20,764 nt of DNA from Candidatus Uhrbacteria bacterium (GCA_003509895.1 DOMJ01000009.1:1-20764); one strand, 5' to 3'. Counted from the first letter of the stretch, positions 1 through 6,754 are shown. Notes: generated by a model from the letters alone, not told the origin. Translations and numbers: made by a program.

Positions 1-836
1 AAATCAAACTCAAAATCAATGGTGCGTTTAGAGTAATGTGCGAGAGCATCCTTGGCAACTTCGAGTCGATGTATTTTATCTCCACGCAACCCAATCTTCT
101 TGCCCCATGCTTCCATGGTGTCAGCCCAGGAATCAAAGAGCCGCTCCCAATCCTGTTCTTCCAAAAAATATTCAATTTCCATTTGCTCAAACTCTAACGT
201 ACGAAACGTAAAGTTTCCGGGCGTGATCTCGTTTCTGAATGCCTTTCCAATTTGCGCAATGCCAAACGGCAAACGCATACGTGTTGTATCTAAAACATTT
301 TTGAAGTTCACAAAAATAGCTTGTGCCGTTTCTGGACGTAGGTAAATCACCTGGTCCCCATCCGCAGCGCCGGCCGTGGTCTCAAACATGCCGCTCAATT
401 GCCGTGGCGCGGTCAGTGGATTGCCATCCGGGCTCTTTAATCCCAAGGATTGAATCATTCCCGCAAGCTCTTCCAGCGATTTGCCATCCACGTTCTTTCC
501 CGTCAACTCCTGAATCAAATGATCGGCACGATAGCGCTTATGGGTTACTTTGTCTTCTACCAATGGGTCATTGAACGTCTCCACATGACCGGACGCTTCC
601 CAAACCTTAGGATTCATCAAAATAGAACCGTCTATTCCAACAATATCTTGACGGCGCTCAACGAATGTCTTCCACCAGCTATCCTTAATATTTTTCTTTA
701 ATTGTGATCCCAAAGGACCATAGTCCCACGTATTTGCAAGTCCACCATAGATTTCTGATCCCGGAAACACAAAACCACGCCGCTTGCACAGCGACACGAT
801 TTTATTCATCAAATCATCTTTTTTCTCGTCTGGCAT
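1..836 (-). CDS. glyS: glycyl-tRNA synthetase, homodimeric class II type (C-terminus outside window)
   Basis: Charges tRNA-Gly with glycine in the cytoplasm. My translation of the minus strand from 836 stays open to the window edge and gives about 278 residues of a protein usually near 450. The N-terminus carries the family hallmark SLCKRRGFVFPGSEIYGG followed by WDYGPLG. Further on come RPETAQ and the class II motif 2 with FRNE about three quarters of the way through the visible part, then an HYSK/TIDFEF stretch leading to the missing catalytic C-terminal half. The start at 836 matches the N-terminal length of Thermus-like enzymes. The in-frame Met at 809 is an alternative, because a TATACC box lies almost on top of the 836 start. 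It follows frr after a 268-nt gap that holds a folded element. It is the alpha2 type, not the alpha2beta2 GlyQ/GlyS type. Identification is secure; the exact start is less so. Confidence 0.95.
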   Translation of the reverse strand, partial: MPDEKKDDLMNKIVSLCKRRGFVFPGSEIYGGLANTWDYGPLGSQLKKNIKDSWWKTFVERRQDIVGIDGSILMNPKVWEASGHVETFNDPLVEDKVTHKRYRADHLIQELTGKNVDGKSLEELAGMIQSLGLKSPDGNPLTAPRQLSGMFETTAGAADGDQVIYLRPETAQAIFVNFKNVLDTTRMRLPFGIAQIGKAFRNEITPGNFTFRTLEFEQMEIEYFLEEQDWERLFDSWADTMEAWGKKIGLRGDKIHRLEVAKDALAHYSKRTIDFEFD

Positions 837-897
837 AGGTATACAGTGTAAGGTAATGGGATATCTCGCCACAGTAAAGAAATCTAGCAATGCAGGA

Positions 898-1037
898 GCG
901 AGGGGTTGTGCAAAAAATAAGGGACAAGTCGGCGCCATGCTTACAAGACCTTATCTCTGACAAGCTGTCTTCTGCGTGCGAACGCACGCAGAGTGGCGTG
1001 GCCTGCCGAGTCACTTATTTTTGTACCACCCCGAGCG
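898..1037. repeat. long imperfect inverted repeat / structured RNA candidate between frr and glyS
   Basis: Plus-strand bases 898-935 and 1003-1037 are near-perfect reverse complements over about 32 positions, with a few mismatches and 1-3 nt bulges. Inside lies a second perfect hairpin, 971-980 with 983-992 (TCTGCGTGCG/CGCACGCAGA, two-base centre). A small GACA/TGTC stem also sits just beside it. No reading frame here looks coding. On the plus strand one mismatch becomes a G-U pair, which slightly favours a plus-strand transcript, but both flanking genes read minus and I see no convincing promoter on either strand. It could be an mRNA structure upstream of glyS, a small RNA, or a MITE-like remnant. 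Confidence 0.6.
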
Positions 1038-1079
1038 CCACTCTCAAAACACCTGTGTTTAAAGATAGGTGGACTCGGC
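1031..1079. repeat. hairpin next to frr stop, similar to the right window edge
   Basis: CCGAG plus CCAC at 1031-1042 pairs with GTGG plus CTCGG near 1069-1078. The enclosed segment folds again through AAACAC-CT-GTGTTT (about 1046-1059). It directly abuts the inverted repeat at 898-1037, with which it shares its base. A 23-nt core at 1043-1065 recurs at 20742-20764 with about 20 identities. There is no T-run on either side, so it is not a typical intrinsic terminator of frr. Confidence 0.55.
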
Positions 1080-1104
1080 GACAAGAATCAAGCAAACGCA
1101 GGAG

Positions 1105-1659
1105 CTAAACTTTCATGATCTGCTCTTCTTTGAGACGTCCGAGACGATCCAGAGAATCATTGACCTCTTTTACAAAGGCATCCAGCTCTTCTTGCAACCG
1201 ATAGCGCTCATCTTCTCCAATCTCTTTTTCCTTCTCTGCCTTTTCTATACTCTTTTTTACTTCATCGCGTGCCGTTCGTACACGAATGCGAGCCTCCTCA
1301 ACCTTCTTGCCAACCATTTTTGACAATTCTTTTCGCCGATCCTCCGTGAGCGGCTGAATAATCATGCGAATAATTTTTCCGCTCACATTTGGCATCATCC
1401 CAAGATTTGCCTCGGCAAGCGCTTTTTCAATATCTTTTACGATACTTGCATCCCAAGGTTCAATTTGAACGGTGTGCGCGTCCGGCGTAGAAATCGCAGC
1501 AAGATTTTTTAGGTCCTGAGAGGCCCCGTACGTCAGCACGGAGACCCCCTCCACAAGGCCGGTACTCGCACGACCGGTTTGAATGCCTGCTAACTCGACT
1601 TCTAAAAAGTCTATCGCTTTTTCCAGTTCTGGTTTTCTCTCTGAAAGAAATTGATGCAT
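1105..1659 (-). CDS. frr: ribosome recycling factor
   Basis: Works with EF-G to split the post-termination ribosome so that it can start again. The 184-residue product matches the usual length of about 185. It shows the family core ELAGIQTGRAS near residues 22-32, the beta-rich insert with IEPWD, and the C-terminal helices with RRKELSKMVGKKVEEARI and the charged end RLKEEQIMKV. I chose the Met at 1659 over the in-frame start at 1686, because the nine extra residues (MLILVPILS) are not part of the family. A TATTCT box lies 4 nt upstream of this ATG and no Shine-Dalgarno is visible. It sits 86 nt after the lipoprotein gene and before glyS. pyrH, a frequent frr neighbour in bacteria, is about 19 kb away at the other end of the window. 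Confidence 0.95.
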   Translation of the reverse strand: MHQFLSERKPELEKAIDFLEVELAGIQTGRASTGLVEGVSVLTYGASQDLKNLAAISTPDAHTVQIEPWDASIVKDIEKALAEANLGMMPNVSGKIIRMIIQPLTEDRRKELSKMVGKKVEEARIRVRTARDEVKKSIEKAEKEKEIGEDERYRLQEELDAFVKEVNDSLDRLGRLKEEQIMKV

Positions 1660-1745
1660 AGATAGAATAGGGACAAGAATGAGCAAACCAACAAATCGTT
1701 CTTGGTCTGTATAATGGGCACTTTAGCACTCAATCGACAAATCAC

Positions 1746-2822
1746 CTAGAAGATAAGGCCACTCTGCTCCTCTATGGCGCGTAACCCGAGGTAAACGGTC
1801 ATGTCGTTTTCCGGGTCAATGATGAGCTGGTAACCACGAGAGGCGGCAGGCATTTTTTCCGGATCCCAGCGTGCTCCGCTATTCACGGAAGTATAGATCG
1901 TTGATCCGGCTACATACATCACGTGCATACCGTCTTTTGGATCCACAGCCAATGCCGATATATCCGATCCTGCCGCAAGCAATGGCACAGGATTCCAAGT
2001 TTCTCCTCTGTCCGTGGAGGTAAGAAGGCCGTAATCGGTGGAAACCCAGTAAGTATCACCGGCGGCCGTCTGTACAACTTCACGGACATTTTTTACCCCG
2101 TCCAAATCCTTATAAGGCTCGTCCGCAAACAGATTCACCCACGTCGCGCCACCGTCTATGGATCGTCGCAAGCCACTTTGTGCGGTAGAGAGGAGAAGGA
2201 TACGACTATCCCTGTTGTCTATTTCTATATCACGATTAAATCCACCCTTATTGTACGCCGTTACCCAGTTGACCCCAGCGTCTGTGGATTTTAAAACTTC
2301 TCCGGCGGTATTAGTCAAATACACGACATTGGAATTAAACCAATCAACTTCCACATCTGTAATCACTACATCCGAACGAGGGTCTACGTACATTTCCGTA
2401 TTAAACGTACGCCCGCAATCTTCTGTTTTGAGTAAACGCTGACCACGCGAAACGTACACCGTGCACTTGTCTTGCGGGTCTACGGCAATTGCTCGTACGC
2501 GCCCGTCGCGCAACATTGGTTCTCGCACACGGTTCCAACCTTCGCCTCCATCGTAACTGTACAACAATCCATTCTCTACGGAACCCATGTACAGAGCAAA
2601 GTGGTCAGACGGATCAAACACAAGTTCGTTTACCTCAACACTTGTTATATCTCCAACCCCCTCGGGTGTTGGAAGCGCTGCTTGTTTCTGCCAGTTTGCC
2701 CCACCATCTACAGATTTCCAAACACTAAATTGATCGGAAGCGGTATTGCCTCCAAAGCAACCGGCACCGGCAAGGACCAAGATACTCAGCACAGCCGAGA
2801 GTTGTAAAAAAGATCGATTCAT
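1746..2822 (-). CDS. Asp-box (BNR/YCF48-like) beta-propeller lipoprotein
   Basis: Predicted surface lipoprotein of 358 residues. The first 22 residues form a lipoprotein signal: MNRS, a hydrophobic stretch, then the lipobox LAGAGC with the modified Cys at residue 22. The remainder contains seven Asp-box motifs of the form S-x-D-x-G-x-x-W/F: SVDGGANW, SYDGGEGW, TEDCGRTF, STDAGVNW, SIDGGATW, STDRGETW and the degenerate SVNSGARW. They alternate with hydrophobic strands such as LALYMGS-like and AVDP segments. This is the pattern of sortilin/VPS10-like and YCF48-like propellers. No catalytic sialidase residues are evident, so a binding or scaffolding role at the cell surface is likelier than an enzyme. 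Its ATG overlaps the holB-like stop codon by 4 nt (ATGA), so the two are translationally coupled. The partner and function are unknown. Confidence 0.85.
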   Translation of the reverse strand: MNRSFLQLSAVLSILVLAGAGCFGGNTASDQFSVWKSVDGGANWQKQAALPTPEGVGDITSVEVNELVFDPSDHFALYMGSVENGLLYSYDGGEGWNRVREPMLRDGRVRAIAVDPQDKCTVYVSRGQRLLKTEDCGRTFNTEMYVDPRSDVVITDVEVDWFNSNVVYLTNTAGEVLKSTDAGVNWVTAYNKGGFNRDIEIDNRDSRILLLSTAQSGLRRSIDGGATWVNLFADEPYKDLDGVKNVREVVQTAAGDTYWVSTDYGLLTSTDRGETWNPVPLLAAGSDISALAVDPKDGMHVMYVAGSTIYTSVNSGARWDPEKMPAASRGYQLIIDPENDMTVYLGLRAIEEQSGLIF

Positions 2823-3784
2823 AAACGCATCATAAGTTGAATGAGTGCAAGTTTTGGATTGAGATGTTGCTGTAATTGTACCCTAAGTGCAGGCAAACCG
2901 TGTAACAACCCTGTGAGTTGTTTGACGTCCATGGTCGTTTCAATTTCTCTTGCTGCCAGTCCCCGGCATCCTAATTGAGCAAGTAAGGCATCGTGCGTTT
3001 GTGTTTCCAAAGCATCAATCCGTAATAAAAGTTCCGTACGTGTTTTTACATGGTCTTCCTCATAGGGTGGCAAAATACCTCGTGCGGCTAAAATCCGTTT
3101 TTGCACAGAGGCATCCAAACACGCCAGCGTCGCTTTGTACCGCTCATCCACCACCAAACGCATAGGTACATCCTCAAGAAGAGAAAGAGCCACACCGGGG
3201 GAACCGGCGACTAATCCCGCCAACACATATGCCTCTTCACGCGTTGCCGCTCGATCCATAAGACCTGCAGAGATTACGTCGCGCGATACAAGTTGTAGCC
3301 GCAACATTTGCGAACGAGATCTGATGGTTGGCAACAGCAATGATTCGTCTGTTGTTGTAAGAAGAATGCAAGCCTTACCGCGTGGTTCTTCTATGGTTTT
3401 GAGAAGCGCGTTGGCGGCCGTTGCAGAAAGGAGATGTGCGCCCTGCACAATCAGCACTTTGTATCCACCATGGAGAGCAGACTGAGAAAACCGAGCACGG
3501 GCTTCTTGAATCTGTTCAACCGTTATTTGCTCACGTTGCTTATTCGTTTTTTTATTCAACCCACGTTGCACAACCACCAAATCCGGGTGTGTTTTGAGTT
3601 GGCCCGGGTGCGTTTTAAGCAGTCGTGCCGCAAAACGCCAAGCGATCGTCATTTTTCCGACCGACGGAGGGCCGGTAAGGACATAAGCATGACTCACACA
3701 GTCTCTATCAATCACACGGTCCAAAAACGCAAGAACAGTCCGGTGACCAATGACATTCCAAGGTTGTTGTTCTATAACACCCAT
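2819..3784 (-). CDS. holB: DNA polymerase III delta-prime-like clamp-loader subunit
   Basis: AAA+ clamp-loader protein of 321 residues that should help load the sliding clamp during replication. The Walker A motif GPPSVGKMT is at residues 38-46. The Walker B region reads VLIVQGAH (110-117), in which the acidic residues are replaced. NALLKTIEEP (125-134) and TIRSRSQ (153-159, the place of the SRC arginine-finger motif) are typical of delta-prime/RarA-type clamp loaders. The Cys4 zinc site common in gamma/tau is missing. The odd Walker B fits delta-prime, which often does not hydrolyse ATP, although here Walker A is well kept. It heads the minus-strand unit holB, lipoprotein, frr, glyS. An extended -10 box lies 6 nt upstream of the ATG, so the message is probably leaderless. 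It diverges from the promoter of the 1-kb RNA unit. Confidence 0.85.
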   Translation of the reverse strand: MGVIEQQPWNVIGHRTVLAFLDRVIDRDCVSHAYVLTGPPSVGKMTIAWRFAARLLKTHPGQLKTHPDLVVVQRGLNKKTNKQREQITVEQIQEARARFSQSALHGGYKVLIVQGAHLLSATAANALLKTIEEPRGKACILLTTTDESLLLPTIRSRSQMLRLQLVSRDVISAGLMDRAATREEAYVLAGLVAGSPGVALSLLEDVPMRLVVDERYKATLACLDASVQKRILAARGILPPYEEDHVKTRTELLLRIDALETQTHDALLAQLGCRGLAAREIETTMDVKQLTGLLHGLPALRVQLQQHLNPKLALIQLMMRL

Positions 3785-3790
3785 ACCTTC

Positions 3791-3799
3791 ATTATACCA
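3791..3799 (-). promoter_or_regulatory. extended -10 promoter of holB, leaderless
   Basis: The minus strand reads TGGTATAAT, a perfect -10 hexamer with a TGn extension, followed by GAAGGT and then the ATG at 3784. Transcription starting about 7 nt after the box would begin at or next to the start codon. The -35 region at 17 nt spacing (CATTAG) is poor, as is common for extended -10 promoters. Confidence 0.65.
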
Positions 3800-3844
3800 G
3801 AGATAGAATTTGGCTAATGTTGGTCAAGTTACCGGGTCTTCCTC

Positions 3845-3873
3845 TTGACAATAAGGCAAAAACGTGTTATAAG
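3845..3873 (+). promoter_or_regulatory. strong sigma70-type promoter of the 1-kb structured RNA unit
   Basis: A perfect -35 TTGACA at 3845-3850 and TATAAG (5 of 6) at 3868-3873 are separated by exactly 17 nt. The predicted transcription start is near 3880. No coding gene begins within 400 nt, so this strong promoter seems to serve the folded region to its right. Confidence 0.85.
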
Positions 3874-3910
3874 GGGGTGTTCCCAAAGTGGCACACAAGC
3901 GAGTGCGGTT

Positions 3911-4252
3911 CGCGTGCAACATTCTGGGGGAGAGAAAACGGCGTGAGTGTAGAGCAACAGCTCGAGGCTACGCTGCTGGTATCAAGTGCCTAGACTGGGT
4001 GGAGCTTATCTTTAAGATGATACGAAGAGGTTTGCAGTAGATTTGTGCGAATTCGTTGAAGAATGGTGAGGCATAGTGGTACTACGTCGATCAATTCTGA
4101 AACGAATAGAGCCAAATATAGAGCGAACAGAGAGTATATCATTTTGAAGATAAGTTCCCTACTCACTCTTGGCACACGCCCGGTACCATCGATAGTCAAT
4201 CCAAGCTTTGCGCGGATGACGACTATCATTGTTCCCCAGAATGGTGCACGTG
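3911..4252 (+). repeat. long-range imperfect hairpin with about 170-nt arms
   Basis: Pairing blocks in order from the base: 3911-3929 with 4234-4252 (CGTGCAnCATTCTGGGG and its complement); 3986-4004 with 4158-4175 (GTGCC-AG-TG-GT); 4005-4021 with 4138-4154 (CTTATCTT and AAGATAAG plus wobbles); 4030-4035 with 4123-4128; 4039-4045 with 4113-4119; 4051-4057 with 4101-4107; and an apical TAGT/ACTA hairpin at 4074-4084. Between 3930 and 3985 the arms match weakly. Several differences between the arms keep pairing through G-U. GTCTGC/GCAGAC at 4256-4272 is a local side hairpin. Confidence 0.7.
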
Positions 4253-4293
4253 GACGTCTGCATGCCGCAGACTGCGTGCCGAGGAGGACAATC

Positions 4294-4470
4294 ATGACCG
4301 TCATCTCCCGCCCCGGAATGTACGGGGCAGTCTCCTTCGAGGGGGTCGCGCTCTCGCCGCGTACCTCCTCCCCCGCCCCCGAGCCGGCCCCCAAGGTCTA
4401 CCATAACCATATCATCTTCCGTTCCGTCGCCCCCCGGTGGCGGAACCCGAACCGCCACAAGAAGCAGTAG
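4294..4470 (+). CDS. 58-residue basic, proline-rich small protein of unknown function
   Basis: Not recognised. The ATG at 4294 follows AGGAGGACAATC, the best ribosome binding site in the window, at good spacing. The product starts MTVISRPGMYG, has a Pro/Ala/Ser-rich middle (PAPEPAP) around residues 27-33, and ends in a strongly basic tail with RWRNPNRHKKQ. No signal peptide or membrane segment is visible. By my hand count about nine in ten codons end in G or C, while first and second positions are far less biased. The housekeeping genes nearby show no such bias. This three-base periodicity suggests a translated gene of foreign origin or unusual codon selection. The frame stays open upstream to 4063, but that part crosses the hairpin and lacks the codon bias, so it is not included. 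The basic tail could bind the RNA that carries it, which is speculation. Confidence 0.6.
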   Translation: MTVISRPGMYGAVSFEGVALSPRTSSPAPEPAPKVYHNHIIFRSVAPRWRNPNRHKKQ

Positions 4471-4838
4471 CGGTTCCCCTTGCTCGCGGCCGGCGTCCTC
4501 CTGACGTCGGCCCGACCACCCGCAATCTCAACACGCGTTGAGCGTGCAGGTGGTCGCAAGACTATCCGTCTCCGTGCGAAGAGACGGCAGTCTCCCAGGT
4601 CAACCGCATTCGCGGGTCGGCGCAGCTGCGCTTAAGAATGTTCTGCCGTATACCGAAAGGTGGCTCCCATTCCCACCGTGCCAACAGAGACTGATACAAG
4701 AGAATCCGAGATGTCTGCCTAAGGCGGATATCTCCCTCTCACTGGCCCCGCGAGCAATCGTGGGGCTTTAAGAGGACATTCTGTGTCTCTTCCGGGATCG
4801 CACTCCCGAGATACAGAATACATTTCTCTCCCCGAGAG

Positions 4839-4873
4839 GCCGCCGAGACGTCATGTTTCGCGCGGCTTTTCTT
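4839..4873 (+). terminator. intrinsic terminator of the structured RNA unit
   Basis: A stem of GCCGC plus CGAGAC pairs with GTTTCG plus GCGGC across the loop GTCAT (4839-4866), with one bulged C, followed by TTTTCTTATT. It reads on the plus strand only; the minus side has no T-run. It ends the unit 22 nt before the convergent stop codon at 4897. Confidence 0.8.
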
Positions 4874-4896
4874 ATTCCTTATTTCCATTCTCGCCT

Positions 4897-5682
4897 CTAT
4901 CTCACACTCGGAAAAGCAATATCTGTTGGAGCCGCCTCCCACGCAAGATTAAAAACACGACGCAGAGCAGACGCAAGTGGCGGATTTTCTATCACAACCC
5001 CAACAGGGATGCCTTCAAACGCCACACCATAAACCTCATTTCCTTTTACACTAATTTGCCCGGTGAGCGGCGCATTACTACTTGGCACATAGCGCACATG
5101 CCATCCGTGACGCACATGCATTTCTCTCATGGATTCTATCGGCGGCTTATCTGCCACAACCAACACACGCCCATAAATCCGATTATGCGTGAGCGTTTCT
5201 CTATGATCCGCGTATTCATGGTCCTCTATAAATGATCTCAACGCCTCATACGGAACAATTTCAAAAAAATCTCCTGTACATTCCTCATATCTGCGAGAAA
5301 GTTGTCTAATCCCTTCCCGACCCTCGTACATATACATTCGCGGGCGATGTTCGATCGTTTTCTCAAGCGCCATCAATTCCGGCAACAAATCTTCCACAGC
5401 TTCCATACGTCGTAACAGTTCATCCGCCTTGGCCTTGAGCATACGCACAATCACCTCCGGCGGCTCAGCCGAATACATCTTACGCTCTTTACGTTCCAAA
5501 CTGGTTAATAACCCGGATTCCAACAACGACTCAATCACGTTGTAAACCGTCGTGCGTGTAATCTGTGAAGTATGCGCAATTTCTTGCACACTTGCCGAAC
5601 CTAAAGAAAGCGTTGTGACATACACACGCGCTTCTCGTTCCGATAAACCGGCTAATTGGAGTTGTTCGATGATATGCTGCAT
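4897..5682 (-). CDS. TrmB-family transcriptional regulator
   Basis: Likely sugar- or envelope-linked transcription factor of 261 residues. The N-terminal winged helix spans about residues 1-75: GLSEREARVYVTTL, then SVQEIAHTSQITRTTVYNVIESLLESGLL as the recognition region, then a wing with KERKMY. A leucine-rich coiled-coil dimer helix follows (about 85-115). The C-terminal part (GDFFEIVPYEALRSFI, later VYGVAFEGIPVGVVIENPPLA) matches the TrmB effector/PLD-like region. I prefer the Met at 5682, because the preceding 12 residues at 5718-5683 are unlike the family. It overlaps the end of the GT4 gene by 31 nt. Being last in a surface-polysaccharide cluster suggests that it controls this cluster, but no target sites were identified. 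TrmB proteins are best known in archaea and are also common in candidate-phyla bacteria. Confidence 0.85.
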   Translation of the reverse strand: MQHIIEQLQLAGLSEREARVYVTTLSLGSASVQEIAHTSQITRTTVYNVIESLLESGLLTSLERKERKMYSAEPPEVIVRMLKAKADELLRRMEAVEDLLPELMALEKTIEHRPRMYMYEGREGIRQLSRRYEECTGDFFEIVPYEALRSFIEDHEYADHRETLTHNRIYGRVLVVADKPPIESMREMHVRHGWHVRYVPSSNAPLTGQISVKGNEVYGVAFEGIPVGVVIENPPLASALRRVFNLAWEAAPTDIAFPSVR

Positions 5683-6740
5683 AACACGCGCAGTGTTTTT
5701 TGAGCCGTCTCCTCCCATGTGTAGTGTGATGCGCGTTGAATGCCGCGAGCAATACGTGCATCCGAAGATTCCGTCATAATGCGATCAAACGCTCTCTGCC
5801 ACTGCGCCACATCTTCTCTATCTACATAGAAAGGAACATCTCCTCCTACTTCCCGTAACGCCGGAAGATCCGAACAAACCACGGGTAGACCCACCGCCAT
5901 CGCTTCTAAAAGAGGGATTCCAAACCCTTCTTTTTTTGTTGCAAACACAAAGGCACAAGCTCCCGCCATGATTGCAGCGGATTCCTCTGAAGGGATCCAT
6001 CCGAGTTCATGAATGTGTGGATCTTGCGTCAGTTGATGAATCTCCTCGTAGCCATCTCCTCCGGGACCACCAATTAAAACCAAATCTATCTCACAATCCC
6101 CACGCCATAACAAAAACGATCGAATCAAGTCTGCCTGGCCTTTTCGTGCATCCAGTCGCCCCACGCAGACCATATACGTCTGCGGCAAGCCATACTCTGT
6201 GCGCATTGCCTCAATAGAATCTACGGCCCTCACGTTATACACCCGGTGATCAAACGCTAAGGGAGTCACGGTTATTCTTTTTGCATCAATGGCATACGCT
6301 TGGATCACATCTTGTTTGGTCTGCTGGGCAACCGCTAGGAGCTTTGTTGCTATCTGCGTTGCACGTTTATAATCTCGTTCTAACTGACGTGCGCGTTTTT
6401 GAGAAAAAAGTTCCGGATGCCAATGGAACGCAAGATCATGCATCGTTTGCACGCTTTTTGCTGGCACATATGGTGGCAACGCATCACCCGGAGAAAACAC
6501 AATCTGCGGTTTTGTCGCCCACAAATACAGACTCCACACCCACTTCCACCCAACCCAGGGCCACGCAATCACGACGTTTTTCCAATTGCCCTTGAGAACA
6601 AAATCTAACGATCTGTGCGTATACACGCAAACATCTAGCTCCGGTTGAAGTTGGTTCATGGCTTTAAGCAATTCGTAGACGTACCACTCAACACCTGTTT
6701 TCTTTGGTTTTGCCGCCGGCACGCCATCAATAGCAATCAT
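5652..6740 (-). CDS. GT4-family glycosyltransferase (GT-B fold)
   Basis: Retaining glycosyltransferase of 362 residues that likely adds a sugar from a nucleotide-sugar donor to a lipid-linked or surface glycan at the inner membrane. The N-terminal half starts MIAIDGVPAAKPKKTGVEWY, similar to the I-D/T-G-V/I-x-x-Y opening of RfaB/mannosyltransferase-like GT4 enzymes. The donor-binding half has VCVGRLDARKG (donor loop), a GGPGGDGYEE segment, the LGWIPSEE region and the conserved KKEGFGIPLLEAMAVGLPVV block, the E-x7-E motif of GT4. The C-terminus YTWEETAQKTL is also typical. The start at 6740, 14 nt after mreB, is chosen over 6827 because the longer form runs into mreB and adds unrelated residues; GGAG lies upstream. 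Its acceptor is not known. Confidence 0.9.
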   Translation of the reverse strand: MIAIDGVPAAKPKKTGVEWYVYELLKAMNQLQPELDVCVYTHRSLDFVLKGNWKNVVIAWPWVGWKWVWSLYLWATKPQIVFSPGDALPPYVPAKSVQTMHDLAFHWHPELFSQKRARQLERDYKRATQIATKLLAVAQQTKQDVIQAYAIDAKRITVTPLAFDHRVYNVRAVDSIEAMRTEYGLPQTYMVCVGRLDARKGQADLIRSFLLWRGDCEIDLVLIGGPGGDGYEEIHQLTQDPHIHELGWIPSEESAAIMAGACAFVFATKKEGFGIPLLEAMAVGLPVVCSDLPALREVGGDVPFYVDREDVAQWQRAFDRIMTESSDARIARGIQRASHYTWEETAQKTLRVLCSISSNNSN

Positions 6741-6754
6741 ACGGTCTTGCTCCG

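Larger units (their letters stand above)
3880..4875 (+). ncRNA. candidate large structured RNA transcript, about 1 kb
   Basis: Bounded by a near-consensus promoter on the left and an intrinsic terminator on the right, this interval has no ordinary gene apart from one 58-codon ORF. It begins with a long-range fold (3911-4252) whose arms pair over long stretches with G-U wobbles. It then has a series of local hairpins: 4514-4555, 4560-4592, 4603-4617, 4620-4631, 4659-4677, 4708-4734 (12 bp, UAA loop), 4744-4767 (about 10 bp, GCAA loop of the GNRA class) and 4775-4821. Wobble pairs within stems argue for selection at the RNA level. I do not recognise tmRNA, RNase P, 6S, SRP, group I/II intron or riboswitch signatures. 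Large ornate RNAs such as OLE, ROOL and GOLLD are of comparable size, but I cannot claim membership. It could instead be a short mRNA with extreme 5' and 3' structures. Confidence 0.6.

Noticed and set aside
1020..1040. T-box-like string GGGTGGTAC on the minus strand upstream of glyS
   Set aside because: The conserved continuation ACCGCG is missing, there is no following terminator with a T-run, and no stem I with a Gly specifier loop could be placed. The match is explained by the local inverted repeat.
892..1105. 8-bp direct repeat GCAGGAGC (892-899 and 1098-1105) as a target-site duplication of a MITE
   Set aside because: Repeats of this length are expected by chance in a gap of this size, the second copy overlaps the frr stop codon, and terminal inverted repeats do not abut the copies.
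1710..1715. Perfect TATAAT on the plus strand between frr and the lipoprotein gene
   Set aside because: No -35 box at usable spacing, and it would only give an antisense transcript of the lipoprotein gene.
1722..1732. TTAGCACTC, half of a CIRCE heat-shock operator, upstream of frr
   Set aside because: The partner half GAGTGCTAA at nine bases distance is absent.
4063..4293. N-terminal extension of the 58-codon ORF to give a 135-residue protein
   Set aside because: This part runs through the paired arms of the hairpin, has no ribosome site at 4063 and lacks the strong codon bias seen after 4294.
3880..4875. Known RNA classes (tmRNA, RNase P, 6S, SRP RNA, group I/II introns) for the structured unit
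   Set aside because: Looked for tmRNA ends, the RNase P GAGGAAAGTCC block, group II domain V and common riboswitch cores; none was found by eye. Diverged members cannot be excluded without a covariance search.
3845..4875. Retron-type element (long hairpin RNA)
   Set aside because: No reverse transcriptase gene is present in the window.
4783..5235. Plus-strand 150-codon open frame over the RNA terminator and TrmB gene
   Set aside because: It is a shadow of the TrmB coding frame with no ribosome site and an implausible protein.
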